Assembly (NCBI GenBank): GCA_039908105.1 | Contig: JAMOBI010000132.1 | Span: 1-6,841, forward strand | From: Magnetaquiglobus sp039908105 | GTDB lineage: Bacteria > Pseudomonadota > Magnetococcia > Magnetococcales > Magnetaquicoccaceae | Reading direction: 5' to 3' | DNA length: 6,841 nucleotides | Part shown: positions 1 to 5,599 of the stretch, piece after piece | Layout of the letters: every line of letters starts with the position of its first letter | Numbering within the stretch: the first letter of the stretch is position 1 | Notes under the pieces: model-generated | Told to the model about the DNA's origin: nothing | Seen by the model: only the letters and a program-made list of their open reading frames with translations | The model's database searches: none | Translations under genes and position numbers: made by a program

Positions 1-27
1 ACGCGGCTTTGTTCTTGGGCCATGTTC

Positions 28-64
28 GCGGGATTGTTTTGCAAAAGGCGCAAAACAATCCCGC
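28..64 (+). other. 15-bp perfect hairpin with AAAAGGC loop
   Basis: The arms GCGGGATTGTTTTGC (28-42) and GCAAAACAATCCCGC (50-64) are perfectly complementary around the 7-nt loop AAAAGGC. There is no T tract directly after the stem, so it does not look like a simple terminator. Copy B has a 15-bp stem with a 7-nt loop at the equivalent place (4282-4318), but with a different stem sequence. It may act as RNA or as a DNA cruciform; the sequence does not decide. Confidence 0.8.
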
Positions 65-83
65 ATCCAAGGCGGCGCGCGGC

Positions 84-112
84 GCATTTTTCGCAAAAGG
101 CGCGAAAAATGC
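84..112 (+). other. 11-bp perfect hairpin with the same AAAAGGC loop
   Basis: The arms GCATTTTTCGC (84-94) and GCGAAAAATGC (102-112) pair perfectly around loop 95-101, AAAAGGC, the same seven bases as the loop of the hairpin at 28-64. In copy B the left arm is conserved but the right arm is not, so only weaker pairings are possible there. Confidence 0.75.
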
Positions 113-144
113 TTCTTGTCAAAGAGCGCGCTAAAGTCAAAGTC

Positions 145-187
145 AAAACCCTGGGAGATGAATCTCCCAGACCCTCTCTTTTTTTTT
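145..187 (-). terminator. Candidate bidirectional terminator after the ABC exporter gene
   Basis: An 8-bp perfect stem (151-158 with 163-170, CTGGGAGA/TCTCCCAG, 4-nt loop) lies about 105 nt past the stop of the minus-strand ABC gene. Read on the minus strand, the stem is followed by GGTTTTGACTTT, a modest U tract. Read on the plus strand, nine Ts follow, but only after an 8-nt gap. The same hairpin and tract follow rlpA in copy B. The pairing is certain; termination is inferred from its position after a stop codon in both copies. Confidence 0.5.
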
Positions 188-275
188 ACCAGTAAAAGCG
201 AATCATGCCAGGCTGTCAAATCAGCTCTGTCGACCCACTACACAATTCCAAGCTGGGTGCGGTTTAACCGGGGCC

Positions 276-2045
276 TCACCTCGCCAACGCCTCCAACGCC
301 TCGGCACGACTCATGGTATCGTGCAGATCCCGATAGAGCGACGAACTCACCAACAACGCCGCATGATCCCCGGTCGCCACCACTTCGCCCTGATCCAAAA
401 GAAAGATCCGATCCGCTTTTTTGAGTGCGGCTACCCGGTGACACACCAGAATCACCGTGCGCACCCGACTTTCGGCTCGAATGGCATCCAGAATCCGCTC
501 CTCGGTGCGCGCGTCGACATGGGAGAAGACATCATCCAGAAGCAAAATCGCCGGATCGCCGATCAGGGCACGGGCGAGCGCGGCCCGTTGACGTTGCCCG
601 CCCGATAACGTAATACCCCGCTCGCCGATCAACGTATCGATCCCTTTTGGGAAACGGTCGACCTCCTCATCAAGCGCCGTCAAATGAATCGCACGCCGGG
701 CCCGTTCGTGTCCGGGATCGGAGCGGTCGAGCAACAGGTTGTCGATCAGCGGTGCCGAGAAAAGAAAGCTCTCCTGTGGCACCATGGCCAATTCGCGCCG
801 CAACTCGGCCTCCGGAATCAGGGCCAGATCGTGACCATCGATGAACACATGCCCTTCCGGCACCGGATAAAGACGGGCCAACAGCTGCAACAGCGCCGAC
901 TTGCCGCAACCGATCCGCCCGGCCAGACCGGTCAATCCGCCAGCGGGGATGTCGATCGAGAGATCGCGCAGCACCGGCAAGCCGGGCTTGAAGGCGAAAT
1001 CGAGGTTTTCAATCCGGATCGCCCCCTGCCAGCGCTCCGGATCGGGCAGGGCGTGGGCAAGATCCGGGGCGAGGAAGGGTTGGGCATCGAGCACGCCGCT
1101 GATGCGATCGAGTGCGGCCAGCCCGCGCTGCATGACGGTCAGAATCCAGCCAAAACCGACCGTGGGCCAGATCAACATGGCCAGATAGCCGGAAAAGGCG
1201 ATGAAATCCCCCATGGTGAGCTGACCGGCTGCCACCCGAGAGCCGCCGTGGGCCAAAATGATGAAGCCGCCGGTGGCACCGGCCAACAGCACCATGGGGC
1301 CGAAGAGGCTCTGCAAACGGGCGTGACGCAGCGCAGCCTGGGAGAGCTCATCGGTCTCTTGAGCGAAGCGACGGTTCCAGTCTGCCTCGCGGGCGTGGGC
1401 GTGGATGGCGGCATAACCGGCGATGCTCTCCTGGATGAAGCCGGAGAGGGCACCGAAGCGGTCGGCGACCACGCGGCTCAAGCGGTACATGCGCCGGGTG
1501 AGCAGTCGCGAGACCCCCATGACAATTGGAATCGGTGCGAGGGTCAGGATGGTGAGCAGCGGATCCAGACCGAGCATCACCGGCAGGGTGGCGGCGTAGG
1601 CCATAATGACGTTGGAGATCTGCAAGAAACCCGGTCCCACGAACATGCGCACGGCACTCACATCGGCTGCGGCGCGCGCGGCCAGATCACCGGTCTTCTC
1701 CTTTTCGAGGAAAGGGAGGTCCAACGAGAGGAGTTTGGCGTGATAGCGGGCACGCAGGGCGAACTCGACGTCGCGACCGATGCCGAAGATGCGGGTGCGC
1801 GAGTGGATGCGAAAAAAGGCGTTGGTCAGGGCAAGGCCAACCAGCACCAACAGATGGAGATCCAGCGGCGTGCGATTCAGCAAATCTTCGGTGGCCAGTT
1901 TCATCAGGTAGGGGATGGCCGCAGCGCTGGCGTTGGTGGCCACCAGCAGCAGGAATCCGATGGTCAGAGCCCTCTTTTGACCAGCCAAAAGGGGCAACAG
2001 ATGGCGCAGACGTGCGCGGGTTGCGTCGGAAAGGAGGTTTTTCAT
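276..2045 (-). CDS. ABC exporter half-transporter, MdlA/MdlB-like (TMD-NBD fusion)
   Basis: This encodes an inner-membrane ABC exporter subunit with fused membrane and ATPase domains; such proteins work as homo- or heterodimers. From the 2045 ATG (589 aa) there are about six hydrophobic segments (near residues 26-48, 63-80, 138-160, 163-181, 247-267, 276-302). The ATPase domain follows: Walker A GRIGCGKS 376-383, Q-loop Gln424, signature LSGGQ 480-484, Walker B ILLLDD 500-505, and switch His536. The usual catalytic Glu after Walker B is Asp505, as I recall for E. coli MdlA, so this may be the weaker site of a heterodimer. The overall pattern resembles MdlA; the substrate cannot be read from sequence. 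An in-frame ATG at 2099 would add 18 residues, but that stretch is AT-rich with no membrane or family resemblance. Neither start has a clear Shine-Dalgarno site. No partner half-transporter is adjacent in the window. Confidence 0.9.
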   Translation of the reverse strand: MKNLLSDATRARLRHLLPLLAGQKRALTIGFLLLVATNASAAAIPYLMKLATEDLLNRTPLDLHLLVLVGLALTNAFFRIHSRTRIFGIGRDVEFALRARYHAKLLSLDLPFLEKEKTGDLAARAAADVSAVRMFVGPGFLQISNVIMAYAATLPVMLGLDPLLTILTLAPIPIVMGVSRLLTRRMYRLSRVVADRFGALSGFIQESIAGYAAIHAHAREADWNRRFAQETDELSQAALRHARLQSLFGPMVLLAGATGGFIILAHGGSRVAAGQLTMGDFIAFSGYLAMLIWPTVGFGWILTVMQRGLAALDRISGVLDAQPFLAPDLAHALPDPERWQGAIRIENLDFAFKPGLPVLRDLSIDIPAGGLTGLAGRIGCGKSALLQLLARLYPVPEGHVFIDGHDLALIPEAELRRELAMVPQESFLFSAPLIDNLLLDRSDPGHERARRAIHLTALDEEVDRFPKGIDTLIGERGITLSGGQRQRAALARALIGDPAILLLDDVFSHVDARTEERILDAIRAESRVRTVILVCHRVAALKKADRIFLLDQGEVVATGDHAALLVSSSLYRDLHDTMSRAEALEALAR

Positions 2046-2194
2046 GGGCCGAATGCATGAAAAACGGTTTTTATTGGTGGCAAATTTTGTATCATGCATA
2101 AACTTTCATGATTGGGGGATGCCCCCGCACCCCCTGAGTGGAAATCTCAACTTTAAAGATCTCCTCAATCACGGGGGCACATACCATCCGGGCG
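2046..2194. promoter_or_regulatory. AT-rich divergent intergenic region with an 8-bp inverted repeat
   Basis: This region separates the minus-strand exporter gene from the plus-strand mltB group and should hold promoters for both. It is clearly richer in A and T around 2058-2110 than the flanking genes. I could not pick a convincing -35/-10 pair on either strand. ATGCATGA at 2053-2060 is the exact inverse of TCATGCAT at 2092-2099 (centres 39 bp apart), a possible operator. A small GGGGG-ATG-CCCCC hairpin lies at 2114-2126. Either gene's true start could lie further upstream and shorten this region. Confidence 0.4.
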
Positions 2195-3316
2195 ATGAAC
2201 GAGACCATGGGAACAAAAGCGCGGCGAATTCAGCATGCACCCGCTCTTTGCCGAGAGCAAGGAATCTTGCGCGTTCCTGATGGCAAACGGCGTGCGCTGT
2301 TGCACGGGGTCTTGGGAGCCGGTTTGTTGGGGCTTTTGCCGTGGGGCTGGGGAGAGCGCGGTGAAGCCTGGGCGGATGAGGCGTGGTGGAGTCGTCATGC
2401 GTGGTTGAAGCCCTGGATCGAGCAGGATGGCCTGGATCCCGATTGGCTGGAGAAGCTGCTTGCACCGCTGGAGCCGGATGGCAAGGTGCTCCATCTCATG
2501 GATCATCAGACCGAGGCCAAACCCTATTTTGAATACCGTGCCCTGGTGCTCAACTGGCGGCGCATCGATATTGGCGCGCGGCTGTTGAAGCGTCACAAAT
2601 CGATCTTAACCGAGATCGAGGGGATATACCGGGTGCCGCCGGAGATCGTTGTGGCCCTGTGGGGGCTGGAGAGCGATTTTGGCAACAATCAGGGGCGGTT
2701 CAACGTGTTGCGCACCCTGTACACCCTGGCGAGCCGTTATCCGCGACGCGCGGACTATTTTCAGAGCGAGCTGCGGGCGTTTTTACTGCTGTGTCGCGAG
2801 GAGGGGTGGGATCCGAAACGTCCCAAGGGTTCTTATGCCGGGGCAATGGGACAGGTGCAGATGATGCCGAGCAGTCTGCGGCGCCATGCAGTTGATTTCA
2901 ATCGCGATGGACGGCGCGACGTGGTGGGGGATGTGACCGATTCGTTGGCCTCGATCGCCTCGTTTCTGTTCAATCACGGCTGGTGCGCCGATGGGGCGCT
3001 CTGTCAGGAGCTGCCGACCCGTCCGGAACTGGCGGGTTGGGTGTCGTCGTCGGCAGCGGCACGGCGACCCTGGCGCGAGTGGCGCGCAATGGGGATCGAA
3101 TGGCCTCAAATGGGCCGGGAACCGGATCCGGATGAGGGTTTGGCGCTTATTGTCCTGGAAGAACGGGATGGACCCCGTTATTATATGACCTTCATGAATT
3201 TTTGGGTGATCACCCGCTGGAATCGATCCAACCGGTTCGCCATGGTGGTGTGTGAGTTCGCCCGGGAGTTGCAGCGGATGGAGAGAGCATGCGGATACGA
3301 GGTTTTCAGGGGCTGA
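2195..3316 (+). CDS. mltB: Membrane-bound/periplasmic lytic murein transglycosylase, MltB family
   Basis: This enzyme cleaves the MurNAc-GlcNAc bond of peptidoglycan to give 1,6-anhydro ends. Numbered from the ATG at 2195 (373 aa), the order is: basic KRRALLHG (31-38), a hydrophobic core and an AWA-D cleavage site (58-61), forming an export signal with a Tat-like twin arginine; the family motif WGLESDFG with catalytic Glu159; YPRRADYF (182-189); AGAMGQ (215-220); MMPSS (223-227); and the EF-hand-like DFNRDGRRDVVGD (234-246), matching the Slt35/MltB metal loop. The C-terminal YMTFMNFWVITRWNRS segment is typical of the family. No lipobox Cys is seen, so it is probably soluble or only signal-anchored. 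The start is uncertain: GTG 2138, ATG 2207 and TTG 2267 (AAGGA just upstream) are in frame, and TTG would give the most normal signal-peptide length. It overlaps rlpA by 28 nt. Confidence 0.92.
   Translation: MNETMGTKARRIQHAPALCREQGILRVPDGKRRALLHGVLGAGLLGLLPWGWGERGEAWADEAWWSRHAWLKPWIEQDGLDPDWLEKLLAPLEPDGKVLHLMDHQTEAKPYFEYRALVLNWRRIDIGARLLKRHKSILTEIEGIYRVPPEIVVALWGLESDFGNNQGRFNVLRTLYTLASRYPRRADYFQSELRAFLLLCREEGWDPKRPKGSYAGAMGQVQMMPSSLRRHAVDFNRDGRRDVVGDVTDSLASIASFLFNHGWCADGALCQELPTRPELAGWVSSSAAARRPWREWRAMGIEWPQMGREPDPDEGLALIVLEERDGPRYYMTFMNFWVITRWNRSNRFAMVVCEFARELQRMERACGYEVFRG
3280..3288 (+). promoter_or_regulatory. Ribosome binding site of rlpA inside the mltB end
   Basis: GGAG at 3280-3283 lies five bases before the ATG at 3289. 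It sits within the last codons of mltB, so translation of the two genes is probably coupled. This is the clearest Shine-Dalgarno site in the window and supports 3289 as the rlpA start. Confidence 0.7.
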
Positions 3317-4122
3317 AAGGGTGGCTGTTGTTGCTGCTGCTGCTGCCCGCGGCCTGCGGTCGCTATCCGGAAACCCCGGAGGTCGAGACACAGCCGAAAA
3401 AACCGGCAACGGTCAAGCGCGGCACGGCGCGTCCTTATGAGGTGTTTGGCAAGACCTACTACCCGCTCTCCGAGCAGGAGGCCGCCGGCTACGTCGAAGA
3501 GGGGATGGCCTCATGGTATGGTCGGGAGTTCCACGACCGTCCGACGGCCAACGGCGAGCGGTTTGACATGTTCAAACCTTCGGCAGCGCATACCGTCCTG
3601 CCGTTGCCCATGCTGGTGCGGGTCACCAATCTGGAGAATGGTCGTTCCATGGAGCTGCGGGTCAACGATCGGGGCCCTTTCATCGACAACCGGTTGATCG
3701 ACCTCTCTTTTGCCGCTGCCGAGCAGCTCGGTTACGCACAGAAGGGTCTGGCCCGGGTACGGGTCGAGGCGGTGAACATGCTGGCCAGGGCCGAACCCGC
3801 CGAAATTCCGCGTCGGCGTCCGGATACCCCGCCCCCGCCAATGCCGCGTCGCGAGACCGTCCACGATACCCCGTGGAAGGAGGGGGGTACGGGCAGTGAG
3901 CATTTCATTCAGGTCGGCTCTTTCGGTCGCTATGAGAATGCCCAGGAGGTGGAGAAGCGGTTGAACAAGGTCGGCAAGCCGAAGATCATCAAGAGTTCGA
4001 TTGGCGCGCGCATCATGTATCGGGTGCGGTTGGGGCCGTATGCCACCAGCGAACAGGCGGAACGGGTGGAGCGTGCCATCCGGAAGATGGAGATTGGCGA
4101 GGCGGTGATCATCCGGGATTGA
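3289..4122 (+). CDS. rlpA: RlpA septal-ring lytic transglycosylase lipoprotein with SPOR domain
   Basis: RlpA is an outer-membrane lipoprotein that, in studied species, cleaves glycan strands lacking stem peptides at the septum. The 277-aa product starts with a basic end, an unbroken run of leucines and the lipobox-like LPAAC, with Cys23 as lipidation site; Pro at -3 is slightly unusual. Gly24 rather than Asp follows the Cys, consistent with outer-membrane sorting. The double-psi beta-barrel domain covers about 70-165: ASWYG (74-78), TANGERFD (86-93), the LPLPMLVRVTNL segment, and RVNDRGPF (124-131) with LIDLSFAAAEQLGY. Glu90 and Asp93 align with the acidic pair I recall as important in Pseudomonas RlpA. 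A Pro/Arg-rich linker (about 172-190) leads to a C-terminal SPOR domain (about 204-277; FIQVGSF, YRVRLGPY), which binds denuded septal glycan. It is translationally coupled to mltB and followed directly by repeat copy B. Confidence 0.95.
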   Translation: MRIRGFQGLKGWLLLLLLLPAACGRYPETPEVETQPKKPATVKRGTARPYEVFGKTYYPLSEQEAAGYVEEGMASWYGREFHDRPTANGERFDMFKPSAAHTVLPLPMLVRVTNLENGRSMELRVNDRGPFIDNRLIDLSFAAAEQLGYAQKGLARVRVEAVNMLARAEPAEIPRRRPDTPPPPMPRRETVHDTPWKEGGTGSEHFIQVGSFGRYENAQEVEKRLNKVGKPKIIKSSIGARIMYRVRLGPYATSEQAERVERAIRKMEIGEAVIIRD

Positions 4123-4168
4123 GCGGATTCAACCGCATCCAGTTTTGGAATGAGTCGTTTCTGCTGGT

Positions 4169-4217
4169 AAAAAAAAAGAGCGGGTCTGGGAGATTCCTCT
4201 CCCAGGGTTTTGACTTT
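4169..4217 (+). terminator. Candidate terminator after rlpA, within copy B
   Basis: CTGGGAGA (4186-4193) pairs with TCTCCCAG (4198-4205) over a 4-nt loop, followed by GGTTTTGACTTT. A nine-base A tract (4169-4177) lies on the upstream side and becomes a T tract for minus-strand transcripts. It starts 64 nt past the rlpA stop. If it works, dacA is transcribed separately from mltB-rlpA. The plus-strand U tract is short and interrupted, so efficiency is uncertain. Confidence 0.5.
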
Positions 4218-4281
4218 AAGATTTGGCGCGTTCTTTTTAAACGAAGCGGTGTTCGCGAAAAATGCGCCGCGCGCCGCCTTC

Positions 4282-4318
4282 GCGAGCTTCGTTTCTGTTT
4301 TTTAGAAACAAAGCTCGC
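4282..4318 (-). other. 15-bp hairpin of copy B with AAAAAAC loop (minus strand)
   Basis: The minus strand folds GCGAGCTTTGTTTCT (4318-4304) with AGAAACGAAGCTCGC (4296-4282) around the 7-nt loop AAAAAAC. All 15 positions pair if one G-U wobble is allowed; on the plus strand the same position is a C-A mismatch. This favours the minus strand, the same repeat strand as plus in copy A, as the folded RNA. Stem and loop lengths equal those of 28-64. Confidence 0.75.
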
Positions 4319-4412
4319 AGAATGCGCAGCCCTTGTAGAAAAACTACCTATCCCGTGATGGATGCGGTTTAAAAAACGTTTCAACCGAGAGTGATGCAAA
4401 ACCCTGGTCGCC

Positions 4413-5561
4413 ATGAGAACACATCGTAGAGTCCTTTTCTGGGTGGTCATGCTGTTGCTGATGCCGTGGTGTGTCGGCATGGCGCTGGCGGCAGACGAGG
4501 CCCCTCCCAAGGTGCGCGGCACTGCGGGCCTGTTGGGGGATCTCGATTCGGGACGGATTCTCTATTCCCAGGAGATCGACACCCGTCTTCCACCGGCCTC
4601 GCTGACCAAGGTGATGACCCTCTATCTGATCTACGAGGCGCTGGCAGCCGGAAACGTCAAGCTCGATACCGAGCTGATGGTGAGCGAGATCGCCTGGCGT
4701 ACCGGCGGATCGAAGACCTTTGTCAAGGTTGGCGACAAGGTCAAGGTGGAGGATCTGATTCGTGGCATCGCGATTCAGAGCGGCAACGATGCCTGCATCG
4801 TGATGGCTGAGCATTTGAGCGGTTCCGAGAGCGCCTTTGTTGCCAAGATGAATACCAAGGCCGTGGAGTTGGGGTTGACCAATACCCACTTCACCAATGC
4901 CACCGGACTGCCGGATCCCGAGCACTACACCTCGGCGCGCGATCAGTTCCTGCTGGCGAGCGCCCTGATGCGCAAATTCCCCCAATACAGCCACTACTCC
5001 CAGGAAAAGCAGTTCACTTTTAATAATATTCGTCAGCACAATCGCAACAATTTACTGTGGCGCGATCCGATCATCACCGGTTTGAAGACCGGGCATACGC
5101 GCGAGGCGGGTTACTGTCTGGTCGCCACGAGCGACAAGGAGGGTCAGCGTCTGGCGGCGGTGGTGATGGGGAGTGCCACCAACAAAAACCGCGAGGATGA
5201 CGCCTTGCGTCTGATCCATTACGGGAACAGGATGTATGAGACCGTGAAGTTCTTCGACGCCAAGGCGACGGTACGCAAGCTGCGGGTCTGGAAGGGGACC
5301 GAACGGGAGGTGGAAGGGATCGTGAACGAGCCGTTGGTGGTGACCGTGGCGCGCAAGGAGCGGGCTTCGGTGGAGGTGGGTGTGGCCTACGACGATCCTT
5401 TGGTGGCCCCGGTGCAGACTGGGCAAAGGATCGGCAGCGTGGTGGTGAAGGCCGGCGGCAAGGAGCTGTTCACGCGCGACCTGGTGGCCGGGAGTGCGGT
5501 GGAGCGTGGAAATATTTTCCGGGTGATGTTCGATTCGGTACGCGTGACCCTCGGGTGGTGA
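4413..5561 (+). CDS. dacA: D-alanyl-D-alanine carboxypeptidase (PBP5/6 type, DacA)
   Basis: This low-molecular-weight penicillin-binding protein removes the terminal D-Ala from pentapeptide stems in the periplasm, limiting cross-linking. The 382-aa product has an N-terminal signal peptide (MRTHRR, a hydrophobic core to about 25, cleavage near ALA-AD at 26/27). The peptidase S11 domain follows with all three active-site motifs: SLTK 63-66 (nucleophile Ser63), SGN 123-125 and KTG 225-227. The PBP5 C-terminal beta domain covers about 276-365. The last 18 residues (NIFRVMFDSVRVTLGW region) can form the short amphipathic membrane anchor of the family. Length and motifs are normal. The ATG at 4413 is chosen because it supplies the positive n-region; its Shine-Dalgarno site is poor. 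It follows rlpA after a 290-nt gap containing repeat copy B and precedes the PopZ-like gene by 38 nt, probably as one transcript with it. Confidence 0.95.
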   Translation: MRTHRRVLFWVVMLLLMPWCVGMALAADEAPPKVRGTAGLLGDLDSGRILYSQEIDTRLPPASLTKVMTLYLIYEALAAGNVKLDTELMVSEIAWRTGGSKTFVKVGDKVKVEDLIRGIAIQSGNDACIVMAEHLSGSESAFVAKMNTKAVELGLTNTHFTNATGLPDPEHYTSARDQFLLASALMRKFPQYSHYSQEKQFTFNNIRQHNRNNLLWRDPIITGLKTGHTREAGYCLVATSDKEGQRLAAVVMGSATNKNREDDALRLIHYGNRMYETVKFFDAKATVRKLRVWKGTEREVEGIVNEPLVVTVARKERASVEVGVAYDDPLVAPVQTGQRIGSVVVKAGGKELFTRDLVAGSAVERGNIFRVMFDSVRVTLGW

Positions 5562-5599
5562 TGGTTTCGTGAGCGAGTCAGGAAGCGGGGTGCGGGACG

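Larger units (their letters stand above)
28..275 (+). repeat. Structured intergenic repeat, copy A
   Basis: This non-coding stretch matches 4123-4318 on the opposite strand. Reading plus, the order is: a 15-bp hairpin (28-42 with 50-64); a 26-nt GC-rich block (69-94) identical to copy B; a second hairpin (84-94 with 102-112); the hexamer AAAGTC twice (133-144); and a 54-nt block (139-192) matching copy B at 52 of 54 bases, with hairpin 151-170 and nine Ts at 179-187. Similarity resumes at about 245-269 (ATTCCA, then GGTGCGGTTT), just before the ABC gene's stop at 276-278. Bases of about 207-244 have no counterpart in copy B and look like an insertion. Positions 1-27 show nothing I can assign. 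The homology is seen directly; the function is unknown. Confidence 0.85.
4123..4318 (-). repeat. Structured intergenic repeat, copy B (inverted relative to copy A)
   Basis: On the minus strand this matches copy A in the same order. A 15-bp hairpin (4318-4282) is followed by the identical 26-nt GC-rich block (4280-4255). Next come a divergent stretch and the 54-nt block (4217-4164; two differences from copy A), then ATTCCA...CTGGATGCGGTT up to about 4125, next to the rlpA stop (4120-4122). In both copies the repeat therefore begins at the neighbouring gene's stop codon and has the same orientation relative to that gene. The rest of the non-coding gap (4319-4412) holds the inverse of the element's outer motif (4360-4369), a small GTAG/CTAC hairpin at 4335-4347, and no promoter I can support. 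Confidence 0.85.
4131..4369. repeat. Possible terminal inverted repeats around copy B (MITE-like)
   Basis: AACCGCATCC at 4131-4140 and GGATGCGGTT at 4360-4369 are exact 10-bp inverse copies bounding 239 bp that contain the whole structured repeat; two of the next three outer bases also match. Copy A has the gene-proximal form GGTGCGGTTT at 256-265; its distal end would fall just before position 1. No convincing target-site duplication is visible and no transposase is encoded. A mobile origin is an inference. Confidence 0.35.

Noticed and set aside
116..424. 102-codon plus-strand frame starting in copy A
   Set aside because: It runs through the hairpin repeat and into the antisense of the exporter's C-terminus; the first part is repeat sequence and there is no coding signal.
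684..2060. 458-codon open frame on the plus strand opposite the ABC exporter gene
   Set aside because: It lies wholly antisense to a gene with all ABC motifs, has a Gln/Gly/His-rich composition typical of a GC-rich shadow frame, and shows no recognisable domain.
4128..4387. TTCAACCG direct repeat at 4128-4135 and 4380-4387 as a target-site duplication of copy B
   Set aside because: The left copy overlaps the proposed inverted end, and the right one is 10 bp outside the other end, so the geometry does not fit.
4109..4522. 137-codon minus-strand frame across copy B
   Set aside because: It covers the structured repeat and the antisense of the dacA start. Part of it is the translated repeat, also found in the copy A frame, which explains the similar residues.
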